DNA of 64,000 nt, from NCBI RefSeq assembly GCF_027887165.1, contig NC_077227.1, forward strand, positions 539,634,389 through 539,698,388. The letters are read 5' to 3'. The position numbers and the translations under genes were made by a program. The DNA comes from Monodelphis domestica (Eukaryota; Chordata; Mammalia; Didelphimorphia; Didelphidae). The notes under the pieces are model-generated. The model saw only the letters and a list, made by a program, of their open reading frames with translations, had not been told where the DNA came from and searched no databases. This document shows positions 10,791 to 21,295 of the stretch, one piece after another; positions within the stretch are counted from its first letter, which is position 1, and every line of letters starts with the position of its first letter.

Positions 10791-11700
10791 CTCTTTTTTT
10801 GTTGATGATATCTTCATCTCCACATTACCAACAGCATATTACAGAAAACCACAGGGCAATCATAAGAAATAACTTCATTCCAAAATCCAGATAAACTTAG
10901 ATAAAATAAGAGTAAAAAGTTGAGGAGCCACTTAATCTGAAGAGGTAAAAGGTGAAGGTCCTGAAGATATTAAAATCAATAATTAATACAAACTCCAGAA
11001 ATGCTACCTACTAAAGAAATATACATCAAACATGATGCAGATGCCTCAAAGAATTTTGAAAAGGAGATGGGCATCCTTAGAGTGGAATTTTGAAAAATGC
11101 TCCTTTGAGTATGATCCCCAAAATTCAAATAGGCCTACTATATCCAAACAGAAAGATTTTTAAAAGCTCACATCTGCTTTACCTATCATCTATTATCTCT
11201 TCTCTTCTCCATCAGTTCCCTCCCCTGCCTCATTTGCAGAGACATAAAAAAGTTTTGGATCTTTACACAACCATATCTATTATAGCCATCATATGATAAA
11301 GATACAATAGATATTCCTAAAACATTTTCTTCCTAAGGATTGACATTAATACCACCATGGCATAAGAGGTTTAGGAAAATTATTGAAAACTCACAGATAC
11401 TGGAGGATTTTTCAACATTTCAGTGGTGGTACAGTAGAATATTTGAACACCATTTTACTCCGTGAAAGGCAACAGAAAATAGAAATATAGAATAAAAATT
11501 GGAAGACAAAAGTATATCATGTGTTTTTGATACCCTGTTGATTTTAATTGGCAACCAAAATTGAGACCCCCCCCCAAATAACCAGATTCAGAACAGTGCA
11601 AAGAATTAAAATAAACAACAAAACATCAATGAAAATATATTATAGAGGCTTGAAAAGCAAAGATATCAGAAGAGTGAGAGAGAGAAAGAGAAAGAACAAC
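10790..11700. other. Unassigned A-rich DNA, possibly 5' part of the R4-like element
   Basis: The A-rich plus-strand bias matches the element that follows, but I cannot read a domain here. A 10-C run lies at 11565-11574. Confidence 0.3.
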
Positions 11701-11737
11701 CACAGAAAAAGAAAGATGGGGAAAACTGATCATTTTT

Positions 11738-13200
11738 GTGGTTGAAGCCCAACATAATGAAAGTACAAGTTGTCTCAGACACAAAACAGAAAGCTCACGT
11801 ATCATTAGTATAATGAGCAAGAGAACAGTTATGTCAAGGGTGACTGAAACTCTAGCTAAATTACAAAACAGGAAAATGTCAAGTCTAGAGGAGATCCAGA
11901 ATTATTGGATGCTTCACAGAAGTTCATGAATTATTAGCAAAACATTTTACCAACTTTCTTTTTGATGCAGGCCTGATTCCGTCTTTCTTAACAGAAGGCA
12001 TCACATATTTATTACCAAAATACAAGAACACCAGTAACCCCAACAGATATAGGCCGGTTTTGTGTTTATATACTTTATGCAAAAGCATTCACAGCTTATA
12101 TTTATAAAAAAATCGAATAACATTTATAAGAACACATTCTATTGACTGTGGAGCAAAAAGGTGTGCCAAAAGTCATAGCAATGTAAAGAGCAACCTGGTT
12201 TTTTTGGTTATTACTGAGCAAGCCACACAGAAACTCAATAATATTCATATCACTTTTTATTGATTATTGTAAATCATTGCACTATTTGAGTTGAATTCAA
12301 GTTCTGCACTTATAATTTTTAGAGAACGCAAATATATAATATGGATCCAAGCATAATGAGAATATTAGAGTATTCAATATCCACACGGAAAATTGTTCTC
12401 TATTTAAAAGCATGCCACTAACACAATTATTTCAAGACCAGTGATTGTAAAACTTGGCATCTTTTAGGGAGAAAGCTTAAACCTATGTGGATCTACCTAA
12501 CTTTAAATCAATTATCCTCATTCCTTACTAGATCTGAACATAACTTTCAAGTAAAAGAGAAATTCATAGGAACATGGTTGATATTGAATTATATGTTTCT
12601 ATTGGATAACATACTAAACAATTATTTCATTTCATGGGAACTTTCTCTAGTGCTATAAAAATGTCATTTGGCCTTAATGAGTACAAAATTCTTAATGTGT
12701 CCGAAAGAAGAATAGAAAGTGAAAGCTTTGAGCTTGTATCTAGAGGCCAGATTGTACCAATGGATGAAAGTGATACAAATATTTTGGAGGGTAACTGGGT
12801 GGCTCAGTGGATTGAGAGCCAGACCCAGAGACTGGAGGTCCTGGGTTCAAATATGACCTCAGACACTTCCTAGCTGTGGGACCCTGAACAAGACAAGTCA
12901 CGTAACCCGCATTGCCTAGCACTTACCATCTTTTGCCTCAGAACCAATACATACTATTGATTCTAAGGTGGGAGGTAAGGGTTTACATTTTTAAAAAAAT
13001 TACTTGGTTTTTCTATACAAGGCATTTTGAACATAGAACTACAAATGAGAAAGTTGAGATTGTATTTTTAAAAAAGACAGATTAGTGTCCTGAAGTGTAT
13101 AATTCTCTTAAAATGTACTTTTAAAAGCATGGAAAATGAATGATAACATCCAAAAAGTATGCAAACAAAAATTTGCATAAAGTTAATAAAATACAAAATT
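11738..13200 (+). pseudogene. R4/Dong-like non-LTR retrotransposon reverse transcriptase, decayed
   Basis: Fragments in order: SSLEEIQNYW near 11885; TYLLPKYKNTSNPNRYRPV from 11994, the early RT blocks; LTVEQKG at 12142-12162; SRPVIVKLGIF then a stop in place of Q then GESL at 12432-12479, which fits an RT motif of the form RGIFQGDSLSPL; and IKMSFGLNEYKILNVS with ERRIESESFEL at 12657-12740, which fits the post-catalytic block around MEFGLDKC. The last open part is the 79-codon frame at 12634-12873, which runs into an inserted SINE. The YxDD region between 12480 and 12630 is not readable. Assignment to the R4/Dong clade rests on remembered motif spacing. Confidence 0.6.
12786..12990 (+). mobile_element. 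RTE-tailed marsupial SINE inside the R4-like element
   Basis: gggtggctcagtggattgag head, ctgggttcaaat B box, cattgcctagc, accaatac...attgattctaag and ggtaagggttta tail. It interrupts the RT frame after the PMDESDTNI residues. About 10-15 percent diverged by eye. Confidence 0.92.
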
Positions 13201-13549
13201 TATCTCCCCAAGGAAGATTTAGAAAGATTATCACTTTTTGTCAAAAAGAAAGAAGATTGATATATATGCTCAGAGCATAAAATAAGCAAGTTAAAAATCT
13301 ATAGAAATGCTTTTGGAACAAATAGATATTACTTTCCAAAATATAGTAAAGGTTGACAACATTTGTATATCATTGGATTTGTTGAATGTCATCAGAAGTT
13401 ATGTATCCATTGATGGAGACTATAAAACTACAAAGATTCAAGAGTGAAAATAAAAGACACTCCATGTATTGCATCTTTATGAACTCAACCAACCAGAATG
13501 GGATAACAACTAGTAGCAACAGTTGATGGTTTTGTAGAGCTTTAATATT

Positions 13550-13985
13550 TAGAGTTCATATAATTTTTTTATGAATTTGGATGCTATGAGATTTTGAGTA
13601 TATAAGTTTAATGATACTTCTTTGTTGTCTGTGGTCTATGGTCTTTGAGCATAATGTAGTTTCCTTCTTTATCCTTTTTTATGTTGTGAATGTTTCTTTT
13701 TTGCTTTGGTATAATTGTAACTCCTGCTTTTTTTGAACTGTTACATAGTAAATTTTTTTCCTAAGCCTTCATGTTTATTCTGTGACATTTTAAAAAAATA
13801 TACGTTTCTTTATAAGCAACATATTATAGGGTTTTGTTTTCTTATTCACTCTTTTCCATTTTATTGGGTTATTTAATCTGTTCACATTTAAGTTGAATTA
13901 GGTTTATATTAATCTTCATTCATTTTTCAGATTGTTTCTTTCCCCAAATTAGTTTTTCCTCACTTGCTAAAAACATGGTACTTTG
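13550..13985 (-). mobile_element. L1 ORF2 5' region, reverse strand
   Basis: T-rich plus strand with blocks resembling ctgctttttt...ttgaactg and tataagcaacatattatagg, which are typical of the antisense L1 endonuclease region. Diverged, with no open frame. Confidence 0.5.
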
Positions 13986-13987
13986 TT

Positions 13988-14194
13988 CATTTTTTTTTTA
14001 AACCCTTACCATCCGTCTTGGAGTCAATACTGTGTATTGGCTCCAAGGCAGAAGAGTGGTAAGGGCTAGGCAATGGGGGTCAAGTGACTTGCCCAGGGTC
14101 ACACAGCTGGGAAGTGTCTGAGGCTAGATTTGAACCTAGGACCTCCCATCTCTAGACCTGGCTCTCAATCCACTGAGCTACCCAGCTGCCCCCA
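13988..14194 (-). mobile_element. RTE-tailed marsupial SINE, well preserved
   Basis: Complete reverse copy from poly-T and aaacccttacc to gagctacccagctgccccc. It carries gggtcacacagctgggaag and gatttgaacctagg. Short flanking repeats (ttgttca at 13983-13989 and at 14195-14201) suggest a target-site duplication. It splits the reverse L1 copy. Confidence 0.93.
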
Positions 14195-15130
14195 TTGTTC
14201 ACTTATTTTTGTTTCATCTATTTAAAGGTTTCTTTCTTCCCACTACTCTCTTCCCCTTATTCTCAAATATTCTCCATCCCACTTATTAACAATTTCTGTT
14301 GTTTAGTTTATTAGTTAGGGTTTTTTTTTGCTTTTATTTCATTATTAAATTAGCTTATACCCCTTTTTATCCTTTGAGTCAACAGGTATATCTCTCTTCT
14401 CTTTATTTTGTTCATCAGTTTTTAAACTCTCATTTTCCTATGCATTTTTTAAAAAAAGATTTCCTTCCCTCATTCTCTCCAATTTTCTTCCCTTTCTGTT
14501 TATCATAGATTTTTTCTTTTATTCACAGTCCTTAGATTTATTTAGTCCTTCTTTAGACTTATAGAATTAAAGTTTTAAAGGTATCCATTTTGGCTTACCT
14601 CTTCTAACTAGTTTCTCTATTATTACCTTTTCACCTCCGTTGTTGTTATGCGTAATGCTTAGATATACTTCTTGTTCATGATAAAGAATATAAAAGTTAC
14701 CCCATGGCAAGAATTTTCCTCTGTCATGATTGTATAGGTCAGCCTCCGTACTCCCCATGGTAATTTCCCTTCATTGACCACATAGTCTTTCCTATGTGGT
14801 TCCATTTCTTAGTGTCAGTTCTCCCAACAGTTCTAATTCTCCTTTTCCTAGGACAGAATGAGTGATCTCTCTAAACACTGAAACCCTGAAGATTAAACCC
14901 TTTGTAAGGTCCAGATCCCTCATTATAGGGTGTCTCTCTCTTCTCTTTTGGGAGCATTTGTTGGTAGTACTCTCTCCTACTACTGAAACAAGATTTCTCA
15001 TTTATTTTTCCCTTGTTTCAGTTCCTCCTTTTCTCTTCATTTATTCACCTGTTGGCTTTTTTTTTTTTATTCCTGAAAGATTTCATGAGTCATTTCTCTT
15101 TTATTTTAAACCTCTGACTTGATTAGGGAG
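14195..15130 (-). mobile_element. Probable L1, reverse strand (continuation)
   Basis: The same T-rich bias resumes after the SINE and continues to about 15130. Individual motifs are too diverged to name, so this is inferred from context. Confidence 0.4.
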
Positions 15131-15546
15131 CCTCACATTTTCCCCAATCTTTATCCTTCCTTCTTTTCCTTTCTATGTGCTTTCCTTACCTTTTCTAGTT
15201 TAGTCCCATAAAAATTGTTGCTTCACCATGATTTTTCAAACCTGTTCTTTCACCATCACTTCTATTTGACTTTTGCTTTCATCTCTGTGTACCTGTGCAT
15301 ATTTCCTGTTTTGGACAGGTTTGAGAAGATATGAAAATCAGAGAAAATGTCTAGTTCTACATCTGATTGATCATATGACTATGATTCAATGTTTGCCAAC
15401 TACTTTACATGTCTTACCTCATTAGATTCTCTTTAGTCTGTATTATCTCTGTTTTATAGTTGACAATACTGAGGCTGAGGTGAAATGACTTGTCCACTGA
15501 AAAGGGTGGGGGTCCAAGAATCAGGCACAAGATAATTACTAATTAC

Positions 15547-15723
15547 CTCTAATTCTAGCTTTTTGTAGTGGGATCTCCCAGTTGGGACAGGCACATTCAC
15601 TATGGTGGGCACATCCAAAGTGAGGAGCCAATGGTGCTCTCCTTCTTCCCCTTTATTCCCCAATATCCTGCTCATGGTGAATTCTGAATGCATGAGCTTG
15701 GGAGGGCTCTCTTCTGTTTTGAC
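15547..15723 (-). CDS. Candidate isolated internal exon (unknown protein)
   Basis: On the minus strand a 177-base segment starts after ctttctctgcag and ends at gag|gtaatt, so both splice sites fit consensus. It is exactly 59 codons, fully open in one frame, and richer in GC than its surroundings. Residues read from the sequence include HHWLLTLDVPTIVNVPVPTG and then RSHYKKLELE. I do not recognise the family. The open frame continues into both flanks, so the frame alone does not prove an exon. Just upstream, another frame of the same strand codes a hydrophobic run (HTVILLLMATILALMF). It could be an ancient exon, a pseudogene exon or chance. Confidence 0.3.
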
Positions 15724-15849
15724 CTGCAGAGAAAGTTTTTTAGAGAAGTAGATGGCAGAGAAAACATGAGAGCCAGAATTGTAGCCATAAGCAGCAGGAT
15801 GACAGTGTGGATGATATCTGAGTAATGAAGGCTTGAAGCAGGATTGACA

Positions 15850-16000
15850 GAATATAGAATACCAGTTAGAGAGGCAGAGACACAGAGAGAAAGAGACTGA
15901 GACACATAGAAACAGAGACAAAGATGCAGAGGAATAGAGGAATAGAGAATCATGCATACACACACACATACACATAGACACATCAGTGACCGTCTAGCCA
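15850..16000. repeat. GA/CA-rich simple sequence
   Basis: Imperfect gagaca/cagaga units pass into cacacacacatacacatag. The minus-strand open frames reading CMCVCV/SLSL here are artefacts. Confidence 0.8.
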
Positions 16001-16100
16001 CAGGGGCACTCACTATTTTGTCTCCACCAAACTGTGTCTGTTTTGGGGTAATTAGTTGTTTGTTGGTGGTTTTTGTTTGCCCCTTCCCCCTAAACCCACA

Positions 16101-16137
16101 GTACTAGGTATCAGGTATCAGGTACTAGTATCAGGGA
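16101..16137. repeat. Short imperfect tandem repeat
   Basis: ggtatcaggtatcaggtact units, about four copies of a 7-8 base unit. Confidence 0.7.
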
Positions 16138-16230
16138 GGTTTCCATCTCCATCCAGGAACTGAGACTACATGATGCATGCTAGTGAGACCATTTCCTTCT
16201 TTCTAAGTAATTTTTTCTTTTCCTCTAGAA

Positions 16231-16450
16231 AGTCAACATGGATGAGTGGGAAGAGCATTGGACTTAGAATCCAAAGAGCTGTGATCTCTGGCAAGACACT
16301 TTAAGTCTTCCAAGAGCCACAGTGCCTTCATATAATGGGGATGAGAATTATACGATTCTGCTTACCTCTTGGGTTGTGAAGCTTAAACAGGCTAATGTAT
16401 GTGAAAGTGCTTTGTAAAGAGAAACTCAAATGTAATAGTAATATATTACA
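16231..16450 (+). mobile_element. MIR/THER1-family SINE
   Basis: gaagagcattggacttagaa, aagagctgtgatct and tataatggggatgagaatta follow MIR order, with a gtgaaagtgctttgtaaag end. Confidence 0.75.
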
Positions 16451-16459
16451 TATTAGTCA

Positions 16460-17700
16460 CTATGGCAAGGTGAAAATTTGTGGTGCCTTTTTTGGGTAGC
16501 CATCCACTTTTTTTACTTTGGGGGCATAAAACAAATTCACATCTACTGCTACATCACAATTACCAATATGGTCATGAAATATGCTAGTATGCATATTTGT
16601 AATAAAACACAAAATGGTTAATTCTCTTTAAGGTGAGATACATAATGCCAAATGGGACCTAGCATAAAAAAACACAACCCTTTTTTTTTCACCTAGAGGA
16701 AGCCCTAAGGAGGTAATTAAGAACAGCTTGGGTTACAGTGACACAGGGAACCTGCTGTTATTTCTTATGGCAATGATGCCCTTCCCCTGCAGATGCAGAC
16801 CCTGGGAAGTGGGCTGCAAGCAAATACCACTTTATTTTTTTAGCAAAAGAGATCTTTCCCCTCTAATCCCAACCATGAGTTTGTAGAAGAGGGAGCAGAA
16901 AAGACACCACAGAGCAAAAGGTGTCCAGATGTGCAGAGACCTAGCAAAGAGAAGTAGAGGCTTCTTGGATGGCACGCCATGCTGGCTGTTTATTACAAAG
17001 ATCAACAGGAGGCATTGCTCAATGATTCTGGTGACCTGACTTGGCTACTTGCCTTTGCTCATAAGAGGAACATTATTAAGGGATATTGGACAACCCAAAG
17101 AAAATGTTACTAGGACCATGAGAACCAAGAGCTTCCATACCCACTGTGCTGGGGACTCCTATGTGTGGATGTGTTCCTCTCAGAACCTATTCAGAACTGG
17201 GTTTCCTGGGATTGTTGTGTGAAGATAACCTCTTTTTTTTTTTGTCTATGCAAAGCAAGGCAACTTCTTAAAATTGGTTCTGATGAGAAACCCCCACCCA
17301 AATTAGGCTAATTGGGCTCCTTTTTGAGATCTCTGAAGTAACATCTAGCTAAGAAAAAATTGTTGTGACTATATTTTGGGAAGAAGTATACATTCAAAGT
17401 TCTACTTTTAATCTGATTTGGTTACACTGATTCCTAGCCATTAGTTTCTTCAGGCCCCTTGACTTCTTGCATTTTTCTGATTTAATTCATTCTTAATAGT
17501 GTAAGTAATCATAGCTCCAGCCAAAGCTTCATTAACTCTATTTTTGTTTGCACTGTTTCCAACAGCCCTCTGAAATTCACCAAATCTGAGACTTTTTTGG
17601 CCTCTCACAGCAAGCAAACAACTTTCTTCTGTTTTGTCCTGTCTCTTCTCATCTTTTATAATGGAGGCATGTGCTAGCCTTACATATGCCCCAGCTGTTT
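16460..17700. other. Repeat-poor DNA
   Basis: No open frame or repeat recognised over about 1.2 kb. It contains a pyrimidine tract plus AG (cccttcccctgcag near 16780-16793) that looks like a splice acceptor, but the sequence after it is not convincingly coding. Confidence 0.4.
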
Positions 17701-17736
17701 CTTATTACCTTCTTCCAGCTTTCTTTTGTAGGTGAA

Positions 17737-17756
17737 TGACTCAGCATGACTCAGCA
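17737..17756. promoter_or_regulatory. Tandem AP-1 / Maf-ARE-like sites
   Basis: Two perfect head-to-tail copies of TGACTCAGCA, at 17737-17746 and 17747-17756. Each contains an AP-1 core (TGACTCA) and fits the antioxidant/Maf half-site form TGAnnnnGC. Spacing of 10 bases puts both on the same helix face. Function is inference. Confidence 0.4.
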
Positions 17757-17759
17757 ACC

Positions 17760-18360
17760 TGAGGATTTCCTGGGGCCAGACTATTTTGCCATACATCAAC
17801 TATTAAAAAAAATTCTTTTTCATTTTAAATGATTACATCAACAGGACAAATGACCAAATAAAGGGTTTTTTTTAAGGGGCAAAACTATATGAAATGTTTA
17901 AGCAAAAAAAAAAATCTAACATTTAACAAGGTAGAAGCAAATGAATGAATCAACATAAAACAACAGCTATTTTTAAATTTAATATTCAACAGATTCTTGG
18001 ACAGGTGGATAGAACAGTTGCTTTTTTTTTAGGTGAATAAGAGTATTAGGAGGAAAACATCCTTAATTGTTATTATTATCATTGACTGTTAATATTATTG
18101 TTATTTAGGAGATATGTTCTTCCAGAATATTCTTCACAGAATTTAAATGCTGCTTGGGATGTGGAATGTCAGATGTCAACCAATTCACTCTGTAGTCAGA
18201 GCTAGCTTTAACTCCTCCCCAAGGCAGAGCAACCAGGACTTTGTTCTTGGGTTTCTAAAATTTAGATGATGCTCACAGTGCTTGCACTTTTGTAGAAACT
18301 ACTGAGTAGTTTAAATAGGAAACTATGAAATGGCACACTTAATCACCCCTCCTTTCCATG
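17760..18360. other. Unassigned DNA
   Basis: Poly-T and poly-A runs and unique-looking sequence; no gene seen. Confidence 0.35.
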
Positions 18361-18720
18361 GGGTCTTGTGCCCTACGGTTTCCCTTCTTATTATATCTGC
18401 TTCCCTCCCTCCCCTAATGGCCTTGGGAGCCAAAATGACTTTTTTAAAGCTTTTCCTTTGCCTGAGGAATTCCTTCTGCAACATGCTGAGCACTTAGCCA
18501 TCTATCAGGCTTGTCCATTTAGCTTTTGAATTTCTTTTATCCCTAGAAACCTTATTCTTTTAGATGAGTAAACTAAAATATATCTGATCATATTATCTCC
18601 CTGATGAAGAATCTCCCATATTTCCTCTAGGAAAAAATAATGGACTTCCAGCCCCAGCCCACCTTTCCAGGTTTATTTAATATTACTATTTTCCACTCAC
18701 TCAATATTGTTCAGAGAGGA
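18360..18720 (+). mobile_element. L2-like LINE fragment
   Basis: atatatctgatcatattatc followed by ccctgatgaagaatctccca resembles the L2 ORF2 C-terminal region on the plus strand. Confidence 0.45.
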
Positions 18721-18724
18721 AACT

Positions 18725-18940
18725 GTCTTCCTTTTCTTAGTATGATAAATTTAGAGCTGGAAGACAACTTACTCAAAGGTCATCTAATCTAACTTTCTCA
18801 CTTTATAAATGAGATTATAAGATCCAGAGAGGTTCCCAAGGAACTAAATGCCAAGTTAAGTGACTTATAAGTCACTTAAAAGACAATTAAGTGACAGAAG
18901 TAGGATTTGAACCCAGGTTCTATTGCTCCAGAACAAGTGC
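18725..18940 (-). mobile_element. MIR-family SINE
   Basis: ttagagctggaagacaactt, gatccagagaggttccc and gaagtaggatttgaacccag are MIR reversed. Confidence 0.75.
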
Positions 18941-18949
18941 TTTTTCTTT

Positions 18950-19396
18950 TAATTTATTTTTCTCAATGTACAAAAATCTACCTTTTTTTTTCCTCTCACT
19001 TCCCCTTCTATAATAAGAAAAGAAAGAAAAACAAAACCTTGAAGCAAATAGGAATAGTTTGTAACCCCACTCCCCCATCCAAAAATCTGACATTGACCAT
19101 TTTTGGACAATATATCAAAGAAGATATTTCATTCTGCACCATGAGTCTATTACTTCTCAACATGGATTCTCTAGAATTGTGCTTGATCATTGCATTGATC
19201 AGAGTACTTAAAACTTTCAAAGCTACTTGTATTTAAAATGTTGTTATAGAAGTTATTCTCCTGGTTCACTCCCTTCACTGCATCAGTTCAAACAAATCTT
19301 CCCAAGTTTCCCTGAAACAATTCGTTTTATAATGTCTTACACCACAATAATATTCCATCCCACTTATATACCATAATTGATAGGTATTCCCTTTTG
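18950..19396 (-). mobile_element. Common marsupial-type dispersed retroposon, unassigned family (part 1)
   Basis: cattgcattgatcagagtac, cttcactgcatcagttcaaa and aataatattccatcccactt form a recognisable block order that recurs at 60200-60680. A MAR1 SINE inserted at 19397-19612 splits it, and the host resumes after that. The open frames here are not genes. Confidence 0.65.
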
Positions 19397-19612
19397 TGGT
19401 GGTTGAGTTGTTTCAGTCATGTCCAACTCTTTGTGACCCTATTTTACGGTTTTCTTGAAAAAGATACTAGAATGGTTTGTCATGTCCTTCTCCATCTCAT
19501 CTTACATGTGGAGAAACTGAGGCAAACAGGGCTAAGTGATTTTCCCAGGGTCACACAGCTAGTAAATGTTTGAGGAACTCGGGAAGATGAGTCTACCCCT
19601 TTAGCTACCAGC
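19397..19612 (-). mobile_element. MAR1-type SINE nested in another repeat
   Basis: The start gtggttgagttgtttcagtc and the block gtggagaaactgaggcaaac are MAR1 reversed, with a ggtcacacagctagtaaatg block after. Confidence 0.85.
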
Positions 19613-19760
19613 TTTTTTTTTTTGCCTTCACAAAAAACTTGCCAAAATATTTTCATACTTACAGGTCCTTTCCTGCTTTCTTTTCTGTCCAAATTTGGAG
19701 TACAAGGCTGTATGCACAGATTAGTAACTTTTGAGGCAAGGTTTTAAGTGAGATAGTGAT
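19613..19760 (-). mobile_element. Common marsupial-type retroposon (part 2)
   Basis: gccttcacaaaaaacttgcc and attttcatacttacaggtcc continue the host repeat interrupted by the MAR1 copy. Confidence 0.6.
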
Positions 19761-19774
19761 TATCCCCCTATTTG

Positions 19775-19995
19775 TCTACCTTGCTGTTTCCCACATAAGT
19801 CATTCCTTCTCCCGCCCCTTTGCATGGAATTCTTCACTTTACCATGAAATCCCTACCTCAGGCACCCCCTCCTTCATAGGGCCTTTCCTGATCTGCCAGG
19901 ATGTTAATGTCCCCCAGTTCTTTTGTCTGTATGCACTTATCAATACATATATTATATCCCCTCTAGAGAATTTAATTTCTTGGAGGACAGTGACT
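19775..19995 (+). mobile_element. L2 LINE 3' coding fragment
   Basis: cctttgcatggaattcttca and gggcctttcctgatctgcc correspond to the L2 ORF2 end. The 90-codon open frame at 19756-20028 lies in this L2 piece. Confidence 0.65.
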
Positions 19996-20148
19996 CAAGG
20001 CTATATAACAATTAAATGGAGAAACTAAATGGCAATATAAGGTTTCCAACCCAACTGTCTTGATTCCAGGTTCAGACTGCCTTCTGCTCTGCAATACTAT
20101 CTTTCAAACAATTTCTCAGATGATTCCAAATAACATTGAAGTTCTGAT

Positions 20149-20382
20149 AATATTCTATGATTTTGGGGGGCAGCTGGGTAGCTCAGTGGATTGAGAACCA
20201 GGCCTAGAGACTGGAGGTCCTAGGTTCAAATCTGGCCTCACACACTTCCCAGCTGTGTGACCCTGGGCAAGTCACTTGACCCCCATTGCCTAGCCCTTAC
20301 CATTCTTTTGCCTTGGAGCCAATACACAGTATTGACTCCAAGACAGACGGTAAGGGTTTAAAAAAAAATATTCTATGATTTT
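20149..20382 (+). mobile_element. RTE-tailed marsupial SINE with perfect 16-bp target-site duplication
   Basis: The body (20165-20366) starts gggggcagctgggtagctca and has box B ggttcaaat, the accattcttttgcc block, and the tail agacagacggtaagggttt plus A-run. The flanking repeat aatattctatgatttt is identical at 20149-20164 and 20367-20382. Best preserved SINE in the window and probably among the youngest. Confidence 0.97.
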
Positions 20383-20384
20383 TG

Positions 20385-20925
20385 CTTCTCAGGGGAAAGG
20401 CAGAGAACACTATCAAAAAATTCTGTGCTAACTTTCTTCTTAAATAAAATAATCTTTTAGATGAGGCCTTCAGCATCTATTTTAATAAATACTATTCCCC
20501 AGAGAAGTTTTTCTGAATTAAACAGCTCAATTGGACATTATCAACAGTGAATCAGATCTGTTTGGTATTCTTATGCAAAATGGGAAATGGACCTTTTAGA
20601 CAATCTGGCCTCCTTCTTTAGGTAGTTTTGATAGTTCAACAGTATGAGTATGAAGATTAATTTCTGCTTGTCTGGCCAAGTCTTTCACCTGTTTATTCTG
20701 ATCTTTAATGCAGCCATGAAAGAGTAATTATCCAGTGATAACTATGTCCTGAAGGCAATTGCACAGGAAATAAACTTTGTCATGGATAGCTTTAAGAAAA
20801 AACCCAACAAACCACCAGAGGACATCAAACATACTCCAGGGTTCTAGAATGAGCAAGGGGGAGCTACACCTGGAAACTAAAGCCTTTCATCAAGAGCCCA
20901 AAGCTACAGAACTGGATTCACTCAC
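20385..20925. other. Unassigned DNA
   Basis: No gene or repeat recognised. The 89-codon open frame at 20777-21046 overlaps an L2 piece and shows no domain. Confidence 0.35.
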
Positions 20926-21060
20926 CCATTCAATGAGCACTTGTGAGCATCCATTAGGTGTCAGCCATTGTAGTAGGCAACAGAAAGGGACTTATATAAA
21001 GGCAAAAGAGGAAAAAGTCCCTGTTCTCAAGGAATTTCTAACCTAGCCAAGAAACAAGTA
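20925..21060 (-). mobile_element. L2 LINE 3' end
   Basis: cattcaatgagcacttgtga...ccattaggtgtcagcc...aaaagtccctgttctcaagg is the reversed L2 3' end. Confidence 0.7.
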
Positions 21061-21099
21061 TATATATATGTTTGTTTGCAAGTACAGAATGTGTGGGAA

Positions 21100-21295
21100 A
21101 TAGGTCCAAGGTTGGTTGCTTGTTGTCCATCATACTTGAAGAGAATCAAATTGATAACACTATGTTGGGGTCAATGTACAGTGCGTCCAACTATGGCTGG
21201 TCAAACCAATACAAGCTTAGAAAAAGCTCTAGCACAGGTTTGACACAAATAACCTGTGTGGACATTTGGGATCAGAAGAGACTCTGAGGCCAAGA
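21100..21295 (+). mobile_element. Marsupial dispersed repeat, unassigned family
   Basis: ttgttgtccatcatacttga, gtgcgtccaactatggctgg, tcaaaccaatacaagctt and the cacaggtttgacacaaata block form an order I recognise from marsupial DNA. A related head occurs at 50000-50165. Confidence 0.55.

Noticed and set aside
15454..15981. The whole 175-codon minus-strand frame as a gene
   Set aside because: Its N-terminal part is CA/GA simple sequence. Only the 177-base splice-bounded core is kept, at low confidence.
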